A stretch of DNA of 64,000 nucleotides from Beta vulgaris subsp. vulgaris (Eukaryota; Streptophyta; Magnoliopsida; Caryophyllales; Amaranthaceae): positions 40,572,307-40,636,306 of the forward strand of contig NC_079206.1 in NCBI RefSeq assembly GCF_026745355.1. The letters run 5' to 3'. The notes below the pieces were generated by a model that saw only the letters and a program-made list of their open reading frames with translations, had not been told where the DNA came from and did no database searches. A program made the translations under genes and the position numbers. Of the stretch, positions 49,737-60,177 are shown piece after piece; positions within the stretch are counted from its first letter, which is position 1; each line of letters begins with the position of its first letter.

Positions 49737-50477
49737 TCAGAGCACCTCCACCACTTGCGCTCTCGTTTCTGGGTTTAGGGCCTTGCCCACCCTGAGAGTC
49801 CGATCGGGTTCTATCCCGATCACTACTTCTTCATCCTCCTCAGTCGGCTGAGGTCGCTCGTACTGCTTGGTGTTCTCTGTGATGTATACCCCAAGATTTT
49901 TTGGTGAACCTTCTTCTCTTTTCCTCTTCTTCGAGTCCTCTTGGACGTCGATTTCAGCTCTGTTCTTCAAGCTGTTAACATAACATTCTCTTCCGGCTTG
50001 CTGATCCCCTTGTATTTTTCCAACTTTCCCTTCATCTGTTTCGAACTGCATAAGGAGTTGGCAGGTCGAAATAGCAGCCTTTGTTTTGTTTAGAGTGGGT
50101 CGCCCCATTATTATGTTGTATGGTAGGGGGATGTCGACCACTAGGAAGTCAATCGGTAGGCTTCTTCCTTTGCCTTTCTCACCCATCCGGGTGGGGAGCT
50201 TTATCAATCCGATAGGATGCACAGAGTTACCCCCGAAGCCTATGAGTGGCTGGTCGAGGGGTGTGACATCCTTCTCACTGTACTTCAGCTTCTTCAAGCA
50301 TTCCAGAGTGATGATATCTGTTGATGACCCACTATCAACCAACACGTGCGTCACGCGGGAATTGACCACTTTGAGCTCGATGACCAGGGGGTCATCATGG
50401 GGTACGCTTACCGACCGATTGGACTCCCCGAATGTTATTATGGGGCAGTCCGACCGGCTCGACTTGACTTCCAACAC
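49737..50477 (-). CDS. Element A aspartic protease and linker
   Basis: Retropepsin with active site VLVDSGSSTDIIT and the flap/core region FLVVDIPLPYNIIMGRPTLN. The C-terminal linker leads to the RT in the adjoining open stretch after one stop near 49737. Confidence 0.9.
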   Translation of the reverse strand: MLEVKSSRSDCPIITFGESNRSVSVPHDDPLVIELKVVNSRVTHVLVDSGSSTDIITLECLKKLKYSEKDVTPLDQPLIGFGGNSVHPIGLIKLPTRMGEKGKGRSLPIDFLVVDIPLPYNIIMGRPTLNKTKAAISTCQLLMQFETDEGKVGKIQGDQQAGRECYVNSLKNRAEIDVQEDSKKRKREEGSPKNLGVYITENTKQYERPQPTEEDEEVVIGIEPDRTLRVGKALNPETRAQVVEVL

Positions 50478-50583
50478 TTGGTGTTTGAGGTTTTGGAGGT
50501 GGGCTTTCCTAGTTCGGCCGGTTAGGCCTCCTGAGGCGAAGCCACCTGCTATGACTCCAATGAAACCCTCCTTATCCCCACTA

Positions 50584-52198
50584 TTAGTCTGACCGACCTT
50601 CTGCTTGCCCCTTTTCTTCGCTAGTGTGCTTGAGGTTGCGGTTCAGCTTCCCCTGGTCAGCCAGGTTATCCAGTCCTTTCTTCAGCTCTCTGCAATTTTT
50701 TGTGGTATGACCACATTCTCGGTGGTATTCGCACCACTGGCTCTTGTCCCGCCGATAGGCCGAGGTCCGGATGGGTGGGGGATTTGGCAGCATGGACTTA
50801 TGCTTGATGTCCAAGTAGATTTCTCTTCGATTCTTGTTAAAATGAGGGTCATTTCCATGGTCCATAAATCTGTCTGACCTACCACCCGTTTTCTGTTGCT
50901 TGGGTTGATCTCTGTTGCTGCCATCTTCTTTTCTTTTCTTACTTCCTTCTTCCGAGTGACGACAGATGTCCGCCGCTTGGATAAATCTCTGAGCCTTTGC
51001 CATTGCCTCGTAAAAGGTTTTGACTTCGCTTTAAGCCAATGTCCATCTGAGCCGGCCAGGCTGCAACCCGGACATGAGGGCAGCGAATGCAACTGCATCC
51101 TGCAGGTCGGACACTTTAAGAGATTCTTCATTGAATCTTTTAATGTAGTCGTCTAGACTCTCATTCTTTTCTTGTTTGACCCCCATGAGGTGCAAGCTTG
51201 TCTTCTTTTGCCTCTTTTGGGCCACGAATTGATGGGTAAACATATCTTCAAGTACCGCGAAATCAGTGATGATTCCGGCCGGCAGCTCTTGAAACCAATT
51301 TAGCGCGAGCCCCTTTAGTGTGATGGGGAAGAACCGGCACCACGTAGCCTCACAGCTGGTCTGCACACTCATCTGGGCCTTGTAAGTGGCCATATGATCT
51401 TCCGGGTCGGTTAGACCCGCAAATTGCTCGATCAGGGGTGTTTTAACTTTTCCTTGGGTAGGGGTGTCAATGATCTCTCGACTGAACGGGGTCATGAACT
51501 TTAAGCTCCCATTGCCCAGTCTTGGAGACTTAGACTGCGCCGAGCCGCCTTGTCCTTCTCGCTGAGCTGCTTTGCGATCTAGAAACTGACGGGCGTCATA
51601 CCCCTGACTACGGCGCTTCTCATTAAGAATGTGGCTAGCATACTCTAGATTGCGACCAGGATTTCCCCTCGGTGACTTGGAGACGTGAGTGTCTTCTCGT
51701 CGGAGGGCAGTTTCCCGATGAGCCGACCTCTCCCCGGGTGGAGGGCGCTCGTCTTGTCGGGAGGGTGCCCTTTGAGACCGACCGGGTTCCCTGGTTGCTG
51801 ACCTTTGCCGGTTAGGCTGGCCATGGTTGGAGTGGGGATTTTGTTCTTCCCTATGAGATTGTCTCAGGACATTATCATCGCGTTGTTGAAGTTGAGTTGA
51901 TTATGACTTGTCCCTGCTGGAGGGTAGTCAACATTTGCATGATGCTTTGTTGTAGGGTTTGTTGCAGCCGAGCTTCTATGAGTGATATATCAGTTGTGAA
52001 CAAGGGTTGGGGGTCAACATGCTGTATTTCCCAAGAGGGGGATGGTTGCTGCTCCTGAGAGAGTTCCAGGTTAGGGTCCAGCGTATGAACTGAGGGGGAA
52101 CGGGTTCGTGCTGATCTTCTATGTTGTGGTGAGGGTTCCCTCTCGGACCTTTGGGGTTGAGTAGATTGCTTGTTACGGGAGTTTTTGGATGGTGCCAT
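50584..52198 (-). pseudogene. Element A gag
   Basis: Begins at ATG 52198 (MAPSKNSRNKQSTQ), Arg/Ser/Pro-rich, stops at 51875. 51495-51031 holds the retrotransposon gag core (YKAQMSVQTSCEATWCRFFP, DDYIKRFNEES). 51003-50584 ends with the knuckle CEYHRECGHTTKNC, the Tat-type CX2HX4HX4C form. Two frame breaks separate the segments. Confidence 0.88.
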
Positions 52199-52278
52199 AG
52201 CAGAATATCACTGGGGTCAAGTCCTGCTGAGTAGCAAATGAACTTTGCTGAGTGGTGGCGAAGTAACTTTCTGTACTA

Positions 52279-52296
52279 TCCCCACAGACGGCGCCA
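52279..52296 (-). other. Primer binding site of element A
   Basis: Minus strand TGGCGCCGTCTGTGGGGA, three bases inside the LTR end. It matches the first nine and last five bases of an Asp-tRNA-type site, as usual for Tat elements. Confidence 0.75.
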
Positions 52297-52299
52297 AAC

Positions 52300-52495
52300 T
52301 GTTTCTGTCTAGAAATTAAGGTTAATGATCTCTGCTGAGCAAGTCCTTTTGTCCGAGCGGAGCTGGTTATCTGTTCACCGGAATCCTGCAAAACACGTAA
52401 AACTACCCCGGGGGTTGTTCCGGGATCGCCCCTCCGACGCTCAAGTCAGTTGATGATTGAGGTAGAGAGAGAGTTTAGAGTGAGAAAATCAGGTT
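52300..52495 (-). repeat. Element A LTR remnant (R-U5-like end)
   Basis: Ends ...CAGAAACA next to the primer binding site. Contains the block GGATCGCCCCTCCGACG shared with the element B LTR. Upstream LTR sequence is replaced near 52495 by DNA of element B type. Confidence 0.65.
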
Positions 52496-53019
52496 GGTTA
52501 GGTGAGAACTCGAGGAAGTTCAGAGGCCTTGCTCGAGGTTACCCGGGGGCTGGTGGGCCTTGGATAGCTCGAGGAAGTTCTTAGACCTCGCCCGAGGTTA
52601 CTTGGGAGCCGATAAGTCCCAGGTAACTTGGGGAAACGGCCTCGCTCGAGGTTAACTAGGGGCCCCTGGTTCACTCGAGGGGTATGACACCGTAGCGCTT
52701 GACGGGTGTCGATCTCAGCGGCGGCGGTGGCCGAGATATCCCTCACCCGATCTGGGTGAGGTGCCTAGAAGTAGGTCTTCGGCCTCCATCTGGGCGTGGA
52801 TTGACCGGCGAGTTAGAGCTCCGGTGAGGAGAGGTTTTCATAATGGTGCAGCCGCGCTCCGACACTGGATTCAGCTAGGTTCCTGTCAAGCCTTGTGGGA
52901 GCTAGGGGAGACTGGACCAAGAAGCTGGCGTTTATTGGGGTTTTTAATAGGCCCAATGATATGGCACCCAGAGGTGTCCCTGAGCCCGTCGGAATACCAA
53001 CCGTCCTTTTCAGGCAATC

Positions 53020-53027
53020 TATATAAA
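53020..53027 (+). promoter_or_regulatory. TATA box for element B antisense gene 1
   Basis: TATATAAA on the plus strand, followed by GGGTAAGTA (donor-like, 53030-53038) and TTTTGTAG (acceptor-like, ending about 53097), consistent with a 5' UTR intron before the coding start near 53311. Confidence 0.5.
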
Positions 53028-53310
53028 CGAGGGTAAGTACTTTATTTTGTCTCATTTGTCTCTGATCCTTTTGAGATGTCGCCTTTCTCTTTTGTAGGAT
53101 CTCGAGAGCCCTAAAGGTGGGTTGCTTTTCTTCGAGTCGGGGACATATCTCGAGAGTACTTCTTTAAGGTACGATCTTCATTCTTTTGCTTCTTTTTACT
53201 TTCTTATGGACCTTTCGGGATGGAGCTCCTTGTTGGAGGATACTGGGAGCACCCCATCTAGCTCAGGGACTCCACCCCCCCATTAAATCCCCTATTTGAT
53301 GGGTTTTTGA

Positions 53311-55079
53311 TTGGATGGGTCCCCGTGGTATCCGCGACCTTCGAGTGCTCGGATCCTACTCAGGTCTTCGAGTGACGGTGCGTCCGTAGTTCCCGATGGA
53401 GTGAAGGAGCTAAAATTTGTTACCATTGCTCGACCCCGGGCCGTTAGGAGTTACTTAGATGACCTTCTCGATAACCAGGTTGTTCGAGTGATTGAGGGAA
53501 CCAGTGAGGGAAACTCTCTCACCGCGAGCACGAGCGGCCGAGAAGAGGAGGCGGTGGACCTTCCTAGGGGCATAGCTCATTTCCACCTTCGAGGGCCGTT
53601 TATGGACTTTATATTGGAAAACCTCCGGTTCCTCGAGAGCTCTTTCTTCATCAAACATCCCTACGCCCTTTATATACCGAAACCCACTGAAACGGTTTGT
53701 ACCCCGTCGACGGGTTGTATTGCGCTGTATAAGGCGCATCTCGAGCTAGGGCTGAGATTTCCCTTGGACCCTTTCATAGTCGAGGTGCTATCCTCCTATG
53801 GTCTGTCCCTTTGCCAGCTTATGCCCAACAGCGTGGGCTCGATGGTAGGGTTCCTGGCTATTTGCAATATGATGGACGTCAGGCCCTCCTTAACTCTCTA
53901 GAGGAACATGATGAAGCTTGTCGTCATGTCTGCTACCTCGAATGGGGAAGTTTGGTGGAGCTTCCAGGTTCCATATCCCTACAAGGTTGTTGGTGCTATG
54001 CCCACGAACCAACAGTTCTTTCGTACTGAGTTTATGTACGTATATCAAGCTGAACAATGGGACTTTCTTGTGGTCCCTTTACTCGAAAGCCCTAACTAAT
54101 GGCTGAACAGATCTGTGCCTCGAATGACTGAGGACGAGGCCAGGGTAGCTATTTACTGTCAGTGCGTTACCGTAGTCGAGAGAGGTGACCGGAAGCAAGT
54201 TCCTCAGTTCTGGAATCCCGCTGCGGACGATCTGAGCAACGAGCATTTCCTGTCAGCGATGGGACTGAGCCTGACCTATCCCTAAGGTAGGGACTTTGCA
54301 TGCTTAAGGCACTCGACCACTATTCTTAATCCTGGGTCAATGTAAGTCATCTTCCTGGCTTTTCTTATTTATGCGCTTGTTGATTTTAATACTAACTTTT
54401 TCTATCTTTCATCACTCGATTCGCATGGCGGTGATGAGCCATCGCCACACTGCTGGCTTTCGCAAGATTCGAGCGAGATTGAAGCAACAAACTGAGCTGA
54501 CCGTCGAACAGGGTAAAGAAATCGAGGGGCTCAACAAAGGCTTCAAGAAGGAGAGGGAGCTTTGGGCCAAGGATAAGGCGGTTGTGGAGCAGAGGATCCG
54601 GGACCTGGCGAGCCAACGGGACAATGTCCTGTGCAATCGAGACCAGATCATCGAGGAGTGGAAGACCTCGAAGGCCGGTCTGGAATTTGCAGCGGACATG
54701 GGCTTGGAGGCATCCGAGGTAGCCGCTCGAGAGGCCGTGGAGAGGCTCCAAGATGCCTTCGGAAGGGTGTACCCCCAGGCTGACTGGTCTTCGGTCGAGG
54801 CGGAATATAATGCCTCTGTTAACGCTGCCTTTCAGGAGGGTGGTGATTCTTAGCCCGCACTCGAGGTGGATGATGCCATGGACATCGGCGATATTCTTGG
54901 GGAGGAACTCCATCAGGTCGAAGAGCCCTTAGCCTCTAGGGCGCCCATTGTTCAAGGAGAGGAAGCACATGAGGAGAGCTCGAATGATTGAGCTGACTCG
55001 AGTGACAGCTCTTCTGAGAGTGGGGATGTCGAGGCGGTGTCTGAGACCTCGGAGAGTGATGCCTCGAGCGGTTCTACCT
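53311..55079 (+). pseudogene. Element B antisense gene 1 (PF04195-like, coiled coil)
   Basis: The N-terminal part (53311-53901 and on) matches the antisense protein of element A: YKAHLELGLRFPLDPFIVEV and MMDVRPSLTL. The Trp codon of the LTLWRN motif in A is TAG here (53899-53901), after which the frame continues with RNMMKLV. After a donor-like AAGGTAGGG near 54285 the second part (54371-54853) is a coiled coil (RARLKQQTELTVEQGKEIEG, ELWAKDKAVVEQRI), then a stop and a Ser/Asp/Glu-rich tail to about 55079. Alternative starts upstream are possible. Role unknown; probably inactive as read. Confidence 0.65.
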
Positions 55080-55149
55080 AGCCTCTTGGATTTAACAACT
55101 CTTTTACTTTTTGTTTTATTTGTACTTAGTTGTGCCCTGCGTGGTATCT

Positions 55150-55255
55150 AGGTTGCTATTTTTTGGTAGAAATGAAGATTCATTTTTAGCCGAGCCCTGA
55201 GTGGCTTTTAGGATGTACTTTGCACTTAATGGAAATGAAGATTCATTTTTTGCTC
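55150..55255 (+). repeat. Duplicated hairpin word after antisense gene 1
   Basis: GAAATGAAGATTCATTTTT occurs twice about 61 bp apart, each after a similar CTGNGTGG...TAGG segment. Each word folds on itself (AATGAA/TTCATT). It may relate to 3' end formation of antisense gene 1. Confidence 0.6.
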
Positions 55256-55450
55256 ATCTCCTTGTGTCTTGTTTTTATGCCGTTCGATGTTTTACTCCTG
55301 TCGAGACTTGAGAGCCTTTATGGTCAAACCAGGAGACCAACGAACTGTGCGAGCGTGGAGCGCGTGAGTCCTTCTTCTGGGCCTTGCCACGAGGGAGCCC
55401 ATTAGGGGTGAGCAATTAATGCCTTTTTGGGGAATTGTACTTGGTTCTAC

Positions 55451-55461
55451 CTATAAGTACG
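55451..55461 (+). promoter_or_regulatory. TATA-like box for element B antisense gene 2
   Basis: CTATAAGTACG about 90 bp upstream of the ATG at 55547, followed by a CT-rich tract (TCTTCTTTTCTTCTCTCTCT), a typical plant transcript leader. Confidence 0.45.
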
Positions 55462-55546
55462 GACAATTAACCCTGCAGATTTCATAACTCTGTCTTCTTT
55501 TCTTCTCTCTCTAAAATTGATCTCTATCTCGTAACCTCGACCAACG

Positions 55547-56685
55547 ATGTCTCAGCTTTTGATAACTGCCGAGGCCCTTCGAGCGGCCAAACGTCGAAAG
55601 CTGGCCAAGGCCGGCTTGAGCTCGTCCTCGACCTCGGGGGCGGCCACGGGGGCCCCTTTGGTGAAACTCGAGTCTGATCCCCCCGTCGAGGAGGGGAAGC
55701 AGCTTCCTTCTTTCTTGGCTCCTAAAACTGAGCCAAAGGAGGTTAAGGCCGAGGCCCCAGATTCGGTCAAAATCGAAGATCCTCCTGCCTTCAGCACCTG
55801 TCACCTCGAGTGATGTCGCAGTTGCGACGACCTCCAAGAGGAAGCCTTGGCCTGAAGAGGCTATGAGGTTAACCTTTTCTGCCCTCTCGAGGGCCGAAAT
55901 GGCTGCGAGGTTTGACAAAGCCTCGGAGTATCTGGTGACAGAGCTGGACGAAAGGGCGAGCCTGACGCCCGATGGCCAGGAGGTCGAGGCTGTTAAGGCG
56001 ACCATGATCGAGGTATGGTGACTTTCTTTACTTTACATAGAATGCTTTTTAGCTTTTGATGTTTACTAACACCTTCCTTGTACCGGCTGTCGATCGATTA
56101 GGGTGCTGGCCCTGGCTCGAAGGTCAAAGCCTGGGATAACTGTTGGGGCTGTCTCGGGGGAGATGTCCTGGGATGAGAGGTAGACCCTCGTCAATCGCCT
56201 ATGCCTGGCCGAGATGCGACTCTCGGAGACCGAGGACTCGATGGCCAAGTCTCTTAAGGCCTTCGAGGAGAAGAAGGGGGAGCTGGAGCAGGCCGTCGAA
56301 GTGGCCATCTCGCAGAGGGACTCTGCCAGCAGAAGGGATAGGGCGGCTGCCAAGGACTGCAATAAGGTTGATGAGCGGGTCGAGAAGGCTCGAAAGAGTG
56401 CTGAGGAGGCCATTGCCAAGGCTCGGGAGTGCTGGGAGGCCGTGGTCTAGTACTGGAAGGACTCCGATGAGGCGAGGACCTTCCTCGAGGACGTCTCTCC
56501 GCAAGCCTTTGAGATAGGTCAGGTCGAGGCTCTCCGCAAGGTGCAATTAGTCCTCGAGAGGCTTTCCCCCAGTCAATCCTGGGTCGAGGTCGAAGAAAGT
56601 GTCAAGACACATTCCCAAGAGGAAGGGGTTGCTGAGGCAGGCAAGGCTGAGGACCAAGTTCCTCCCCCTACCAATCTCGAGGGGT
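55547..56685 (+). pseudogene. Element B antisense gene 2 (coiled coil)
   Basis: First exon from ATG 55547 (MSQLLITAEALRAAKRRKLA, a basic nuclear-signal-like start) through an acidic/Pro-rich part; after a frameshift near 55800 it continues with EMAARFDKASEYLVTELDER to a donor-like GAGGTATGG near 56012. The second exon (about 56130-56685) encodes a long coiled coil (FEEKKGELEQAVEVAISQRD) and, after a TAG at 56448, a short acidic tail. Element A shows only one antisense gene, so this one is extra or was lost there. No catalytic motif. Confidence 0.6.
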
Positions 56686-57240
56686 GAACCGTGGCTCCTC
56701 GCATTTTCTTCACGGCTTCCGCAGCTCGAGGGGTAGATTGTTGCTCTTCGCCTCTTTTTCACGGCTTTCGCAGCTCGAGGGGAGGACCGTGGCTCTTCTT
56801 CTCTTCTTCACGCCCTTCCTTTTTCCTTATCTTTTTCTAGGCTTTTCGTATGTCTCCTAATAGGGTTAACTTTGGACCCTTTAGGCTTTCTTGTTTGATC
56901 TAAGCTTTTTCTTGAACTTGTACTGTAGCGACTTCGATAGCTTGTACTATGATTAATGGAATAAAACTTCGACTATTTGTTGCTTATTTTATTTGTTTGT
57001 CCCTTCGAGCTTTTATGCCTTACATTTTGCTTCGGAATTAATGTTGTGCCTGAGTAATCTCGAGGCCTTTTTAGTTTATACTCACTGTATAATAGCTGAG
57101 TGAGCTCGAAGCACTTTATATAACAAGTAATTCACAAAAGGCAAGTTGTTAAAACTAATGTCCAAAAAGACAAAAGACGAGTGACTTGCAATGTTTACAA
57201 AGATCGACATGATTTTCAGTACCTTAAAAAATGATTACAT
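56686..57240. other. Convergent 3' spacer of element B
   Basis: Between the end of antisense gene 2 and the end of pol. Starts with repeats of CTCGAGGGG...CGTGGCTC (about 67-bp period, 56680-56800) and includes AATGGAATAAAAC (56958-56970), a candidate plus-strand poly(A) signal. Confidence 0.6.
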
Positions 57241-58411
57241 GGGTGTCCATATGGTATATATGCCTCCAAGCTCGAGGGATAAACCATCTAAACATAAAAT
57301 TTTCGAAGGTTGTCCGCGTTCCAGGGCCGAGGCAGGGCACGCCCCTCTTAGTCTTCGAGGAGGTAGGTGCCTGGGCAGACTATCGAGGTCACGCGATATG
57401 GCCCTTCCCAGTTGGGCTGCGGTTTTCCAAAGCTAGGCTGTCGCCCCGTGGATTCAAACATCCGGAGGACCTAGTCATTGACCTGAAAGGGTCGCTGCTT
57501 GTCTCGTCGGTGGAACAACCAGGTGAGCTTGAGTTTATAGGAGATCGCCTTAAGGAGGGTTGTTCCTCGAATCTCAGGAAGGAGATCGAGGTCAATCTTC
57601 TTTTCTTCGATGTTGATGTCTTGATCAAAAAACGTGATCCGGGGTGATGAATGCCCAGCTCGACCGGTAGGACAGCCTCGCTTCCATATACTAAGTTGAA
57701 AGGTGAGTGGCCTGTTGCTTCTCGAACAGTTGTCCTGGTGGACCAAAGAATTCCAGGCAGGTCGTCGATCCACGAACGTTTTGCTCCTTCGAGCATCGTT
57801 TTGAGCCCTTTTAGGACTACCTTGTTGGCTCCTTCGGCCTGCCCGTTAGTCCGAGGTCGACTAACCGCGGAAAACTTGGTTTCTATCCCAAACCTCGAAC
57901 AATAGTCGCGAGTAGGGCCACTATTGAATTGTTGGCCATTGTCTGATATGAGTATTCGAGGGACCCCAAACCGGGTGATCAAGTGCTGCCAGATGAATTG
58001 TTGAACTTGCTTGTCAGTGACGGAAGCCAGAGGTGCTGCCTCGACCCACTTGGTGAAGTAATCGACAACGACCAGTAGGAACCTCCGCTGCCCCGATGCT
58101 GGAGGGAAAGGTCCTAGGAGGTCCATTCCCCACATGTCGAACGGCAAGGGAGCTTGGATAGTAATCAAGGTGCTTCCAGCTTGATGGGGTAAGTTGGCGT
58201 GCATTTGACATTCCTTGCATTTTCGAACCATAGCTGAGGCATCTTCCCTCATGGTGGGCCAGTAGTACCTTGCTCGAAGTTCCTTAGCGGCAATGGTTCG
58301 CCCTCCTTGATGGCTTTCACATGACCCTCGATGAGTCTCTCGAAGGACACAGTCCCCTTCTTGGGGGATGAGGCAACAGAGGAGGGGATGAGTGAATGAT
58401 TTCTTATACAA
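57240..58411 (-). pseudogene. Element B integrase
   Basis: Zinc domain ESHQGGRTIA and CKECQMHA. Core acids: Asp in WGMDLLGPFP, Asp in ISDNGQQF and Glu in NGQAEGANK. A frameshift near 57650 moves the C-terminal part to another frame, which continues (SPRITFFDQDINIEEKKIDL) to about 57471 and beyond. Confidence 0.9.
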
Positions 58412-59560
58412 CTACCCTTCGTGATAGGCGAACCAGCGCGCTTGCCTTCGAACCCGCTCTGCCTCGAGTTCATCTTCAGGGAGGACGCCATCTCGAATGA
58501 ATGTTATGATTTTGTCCATCCACGTAGGATTTCTGTCGAGAGTGGTTACTCCCCTATTCATGTTGGGCGCTTTCAGGACTTCCCACATTATGGGTCGAGG
58601 CGATAGATCCTCTGCCGAACTCGCCAATCTTGACAAAGCATCCGCTTGTTGGTTCTCTGATCGAGGGATGTGAGTTATGGATAAGAGGGATAAGCCGGAA
58701 ATATCTTCTTTTACCTTCCTTAGATACATCCTCATATTGTTTTCCTTCACCTCGAACGCCCCTGTTACTTGTCCAACGATTAATTGGGAGTCAGAGTGAG
58801 CATTAAGTTCTCGAGCGCCGGCCGTTTTGCAAAGCTGGATGCCTAGGAGCAGCGCTTCGTACTCGGCCTCGTTATTTGAGGCGGCAAAGTCGAACTTAAC
58901 TGCATATTCAGTTCTGTTGGCCGGCGGATCGAGGATCAGGAGCCCAGCGCCACATCCCACTTTGGATGACGACCCATCAACGAAGAGGTTCCAGGATCCC
59001 TCTTCGATAGGCTCGGGCCGGGAGGTGCACTCTGCTATGAAATCAGCAAGGGCTTGAGCTTTTATGGCGCGTCGGGGCTCGAATTCTATGCCAAAGTCCA
59101 ATTTTTGGTTGGCCCAATCCGTCACCCTGCTCGACTGATTCTTCCCCTCGATCACCTTTCGTATAGGCTGGCATGTGAGAACTTTATTAGTGTGAGCCTG
59201 GAAGTAAGGCTTAAGCTTCCGAGTTGCAAGAACCAGCGCAAAGATCATTTTCTCGATTGGGGGATATTTGGACTCTGTGCCTCGGAAGGCATGACTCACG
59301 AAGTATACAGGATGCTGATTCTTCTCATGTTCGGCCACGAGGACCGCACTAATAGCGTGCTTAGATACCGCGAGGTATACGAAGAGTGTTTCTCCTGGTA
59401 AAGGTGAAACTAACTTGGGAAGACTTGCTAGATGGTTTTTGAGTTGTTGAAATGCCTCTTCTGCTGAAGCATCCCATTCAAATGTTGACTGTTTTAGAGC
59501 TCGAAAGAAATGGAGGCTCTTGTCGGCGGATCGAGAAATACAACGCCCTAAAGCCGCCAT
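58412..59560 (-). CDS. Element B RT tail and RNase H
   Basis: 382 open codons. Starts with ISRSADKSLHFFRAL and the older RNase H block (VYLAVSKHAISAVLVAEHEK), then the archaeal-type RNase H with its acids in NLFVDGSSSKVG, NNEAEYEALLLG, AHSDSQLIVGQV and NQQADALSRLA. The end joins the integrase after one stop. Confidence 0.92.
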   Translation of the reverse strand: MAALGRCISRSADKSLHFFRALKQSTFEWDASAEEAFQQLKNHLASLPKLVSPLPGETLFVYLAVSKHAISAVLVAEHEKNQHPVYFVSHAFRGTESKYPPIEKMIFALVLATRKLKPYFQAHTNKVLTCQPIRKVIEGKNQSSRVTDWANQKLDFGIEFEPRRAIKAQALADFIAECTSRPEPIEEGSWNLFVDGSSSKVGCGAGLLILDPPANRTEYAVKFDFAASNNEAEYEALLLGIQLCKTAGARELNAHSDSQLIVGQVTGAFEVKENNMRMYLRKVKEDISGLSLLSITHIPRSENQQADALSRLASSAEDLSPRPIMWEVLKAPNMNRGVTTLDRNPTWMDKIITFIRDGVLPEDELEAERVRRQARWFAYHEG

Positions 59561-59620
59561 GCAGCCGGTTAGGCATTGGACTTCTTTAACAGTTCGAGGG
59601 CTCTTCTTCTCGATGAGGGC

Positions 59621-60177
59621 CTAAATTTTGTCGGGGTTGGCCTCGATCTCTCTTTCGTCGACAAGGAAGCCAAGGCACTTTCCTCCCCTTACACCAAAGA
59701 CACACTTCTTCGGATTCAGCTTCATGTTGTGGGTGCGTAGAGTGGAAAGTGTTTCCCTTAAGTCGGAGAAGTGATCTTCTTCTTTCTTGCTTTTGACGAT
59801 CATGTCGTCGACATAGACCTCGACATTCTGTCCGATCTGCTTTTCGAACATTTTGTTTAAAAAATGCTGGTAGGTGGCCTCAGCATTCTTGAGGCTGAAA
59901 GGCATTAATTTTTAGCAATATACCCCTGAGCTTGTGGTGAAGGCGGTATGGACTTGGTCTTCTACGGCCATCGGGATCTGATGATACCCTGCATTTGCAT
60001 CCATGAAGCTAAACAATGCATGGTTGCTGTCGAGTCAACCAGCCTGTCGATCTTGGGTTGAGGAAAATCATCCTTTTGACAGGCCTTGTTCAGGTCTGTG
60101 AAGTCGACGCACATCCTCCAGGCTCCGGTTTGCTTTCGACCAGGACCACATTGGCTAACCACTCGGTATATTGACAC
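59621..60177 (-). pseudogene. Element B reverse transcriptase core
   Basis: Blocks WRMCVDFTDLNKACQKDDFP (60177-59962), then, after a small indel near 60015 and a stop at about 59912, MPFSLKNAEATYQ and the catalytic YVDDMIVKSK (59905-59621). One further stop at 59621 precedes the next open stretch. Confidence 0.9.

Larger units (their letters stand above)
30300..52495 (-). mobile_element. Element A: Tat-clade (Retand-like) Ty3/gypsy retrotransposon, interrupted
   Basis: On the minus strand from right to left: LTR remnant (52495-52300), primer binding site, gag, protease, RT, two RNase H-like blocks, integrase, then a plus-strand antisense gene. gag-pol, a second archaeal-like RNase H and an antisense gene after pol are known traits of Tat elements such as Retand and Grande. 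A chromovirus at 34318-47829 splits it between RNase H and integrase. The left LTR was not found. Confidence 0.82.

Noticed and set aside
57231..57905. Plus-strand open frames over integrase of element B, and similar ones over other pol regions
   Set aside because: They are mirror frames of well-supported minus-strand pol domains and show no family motif.
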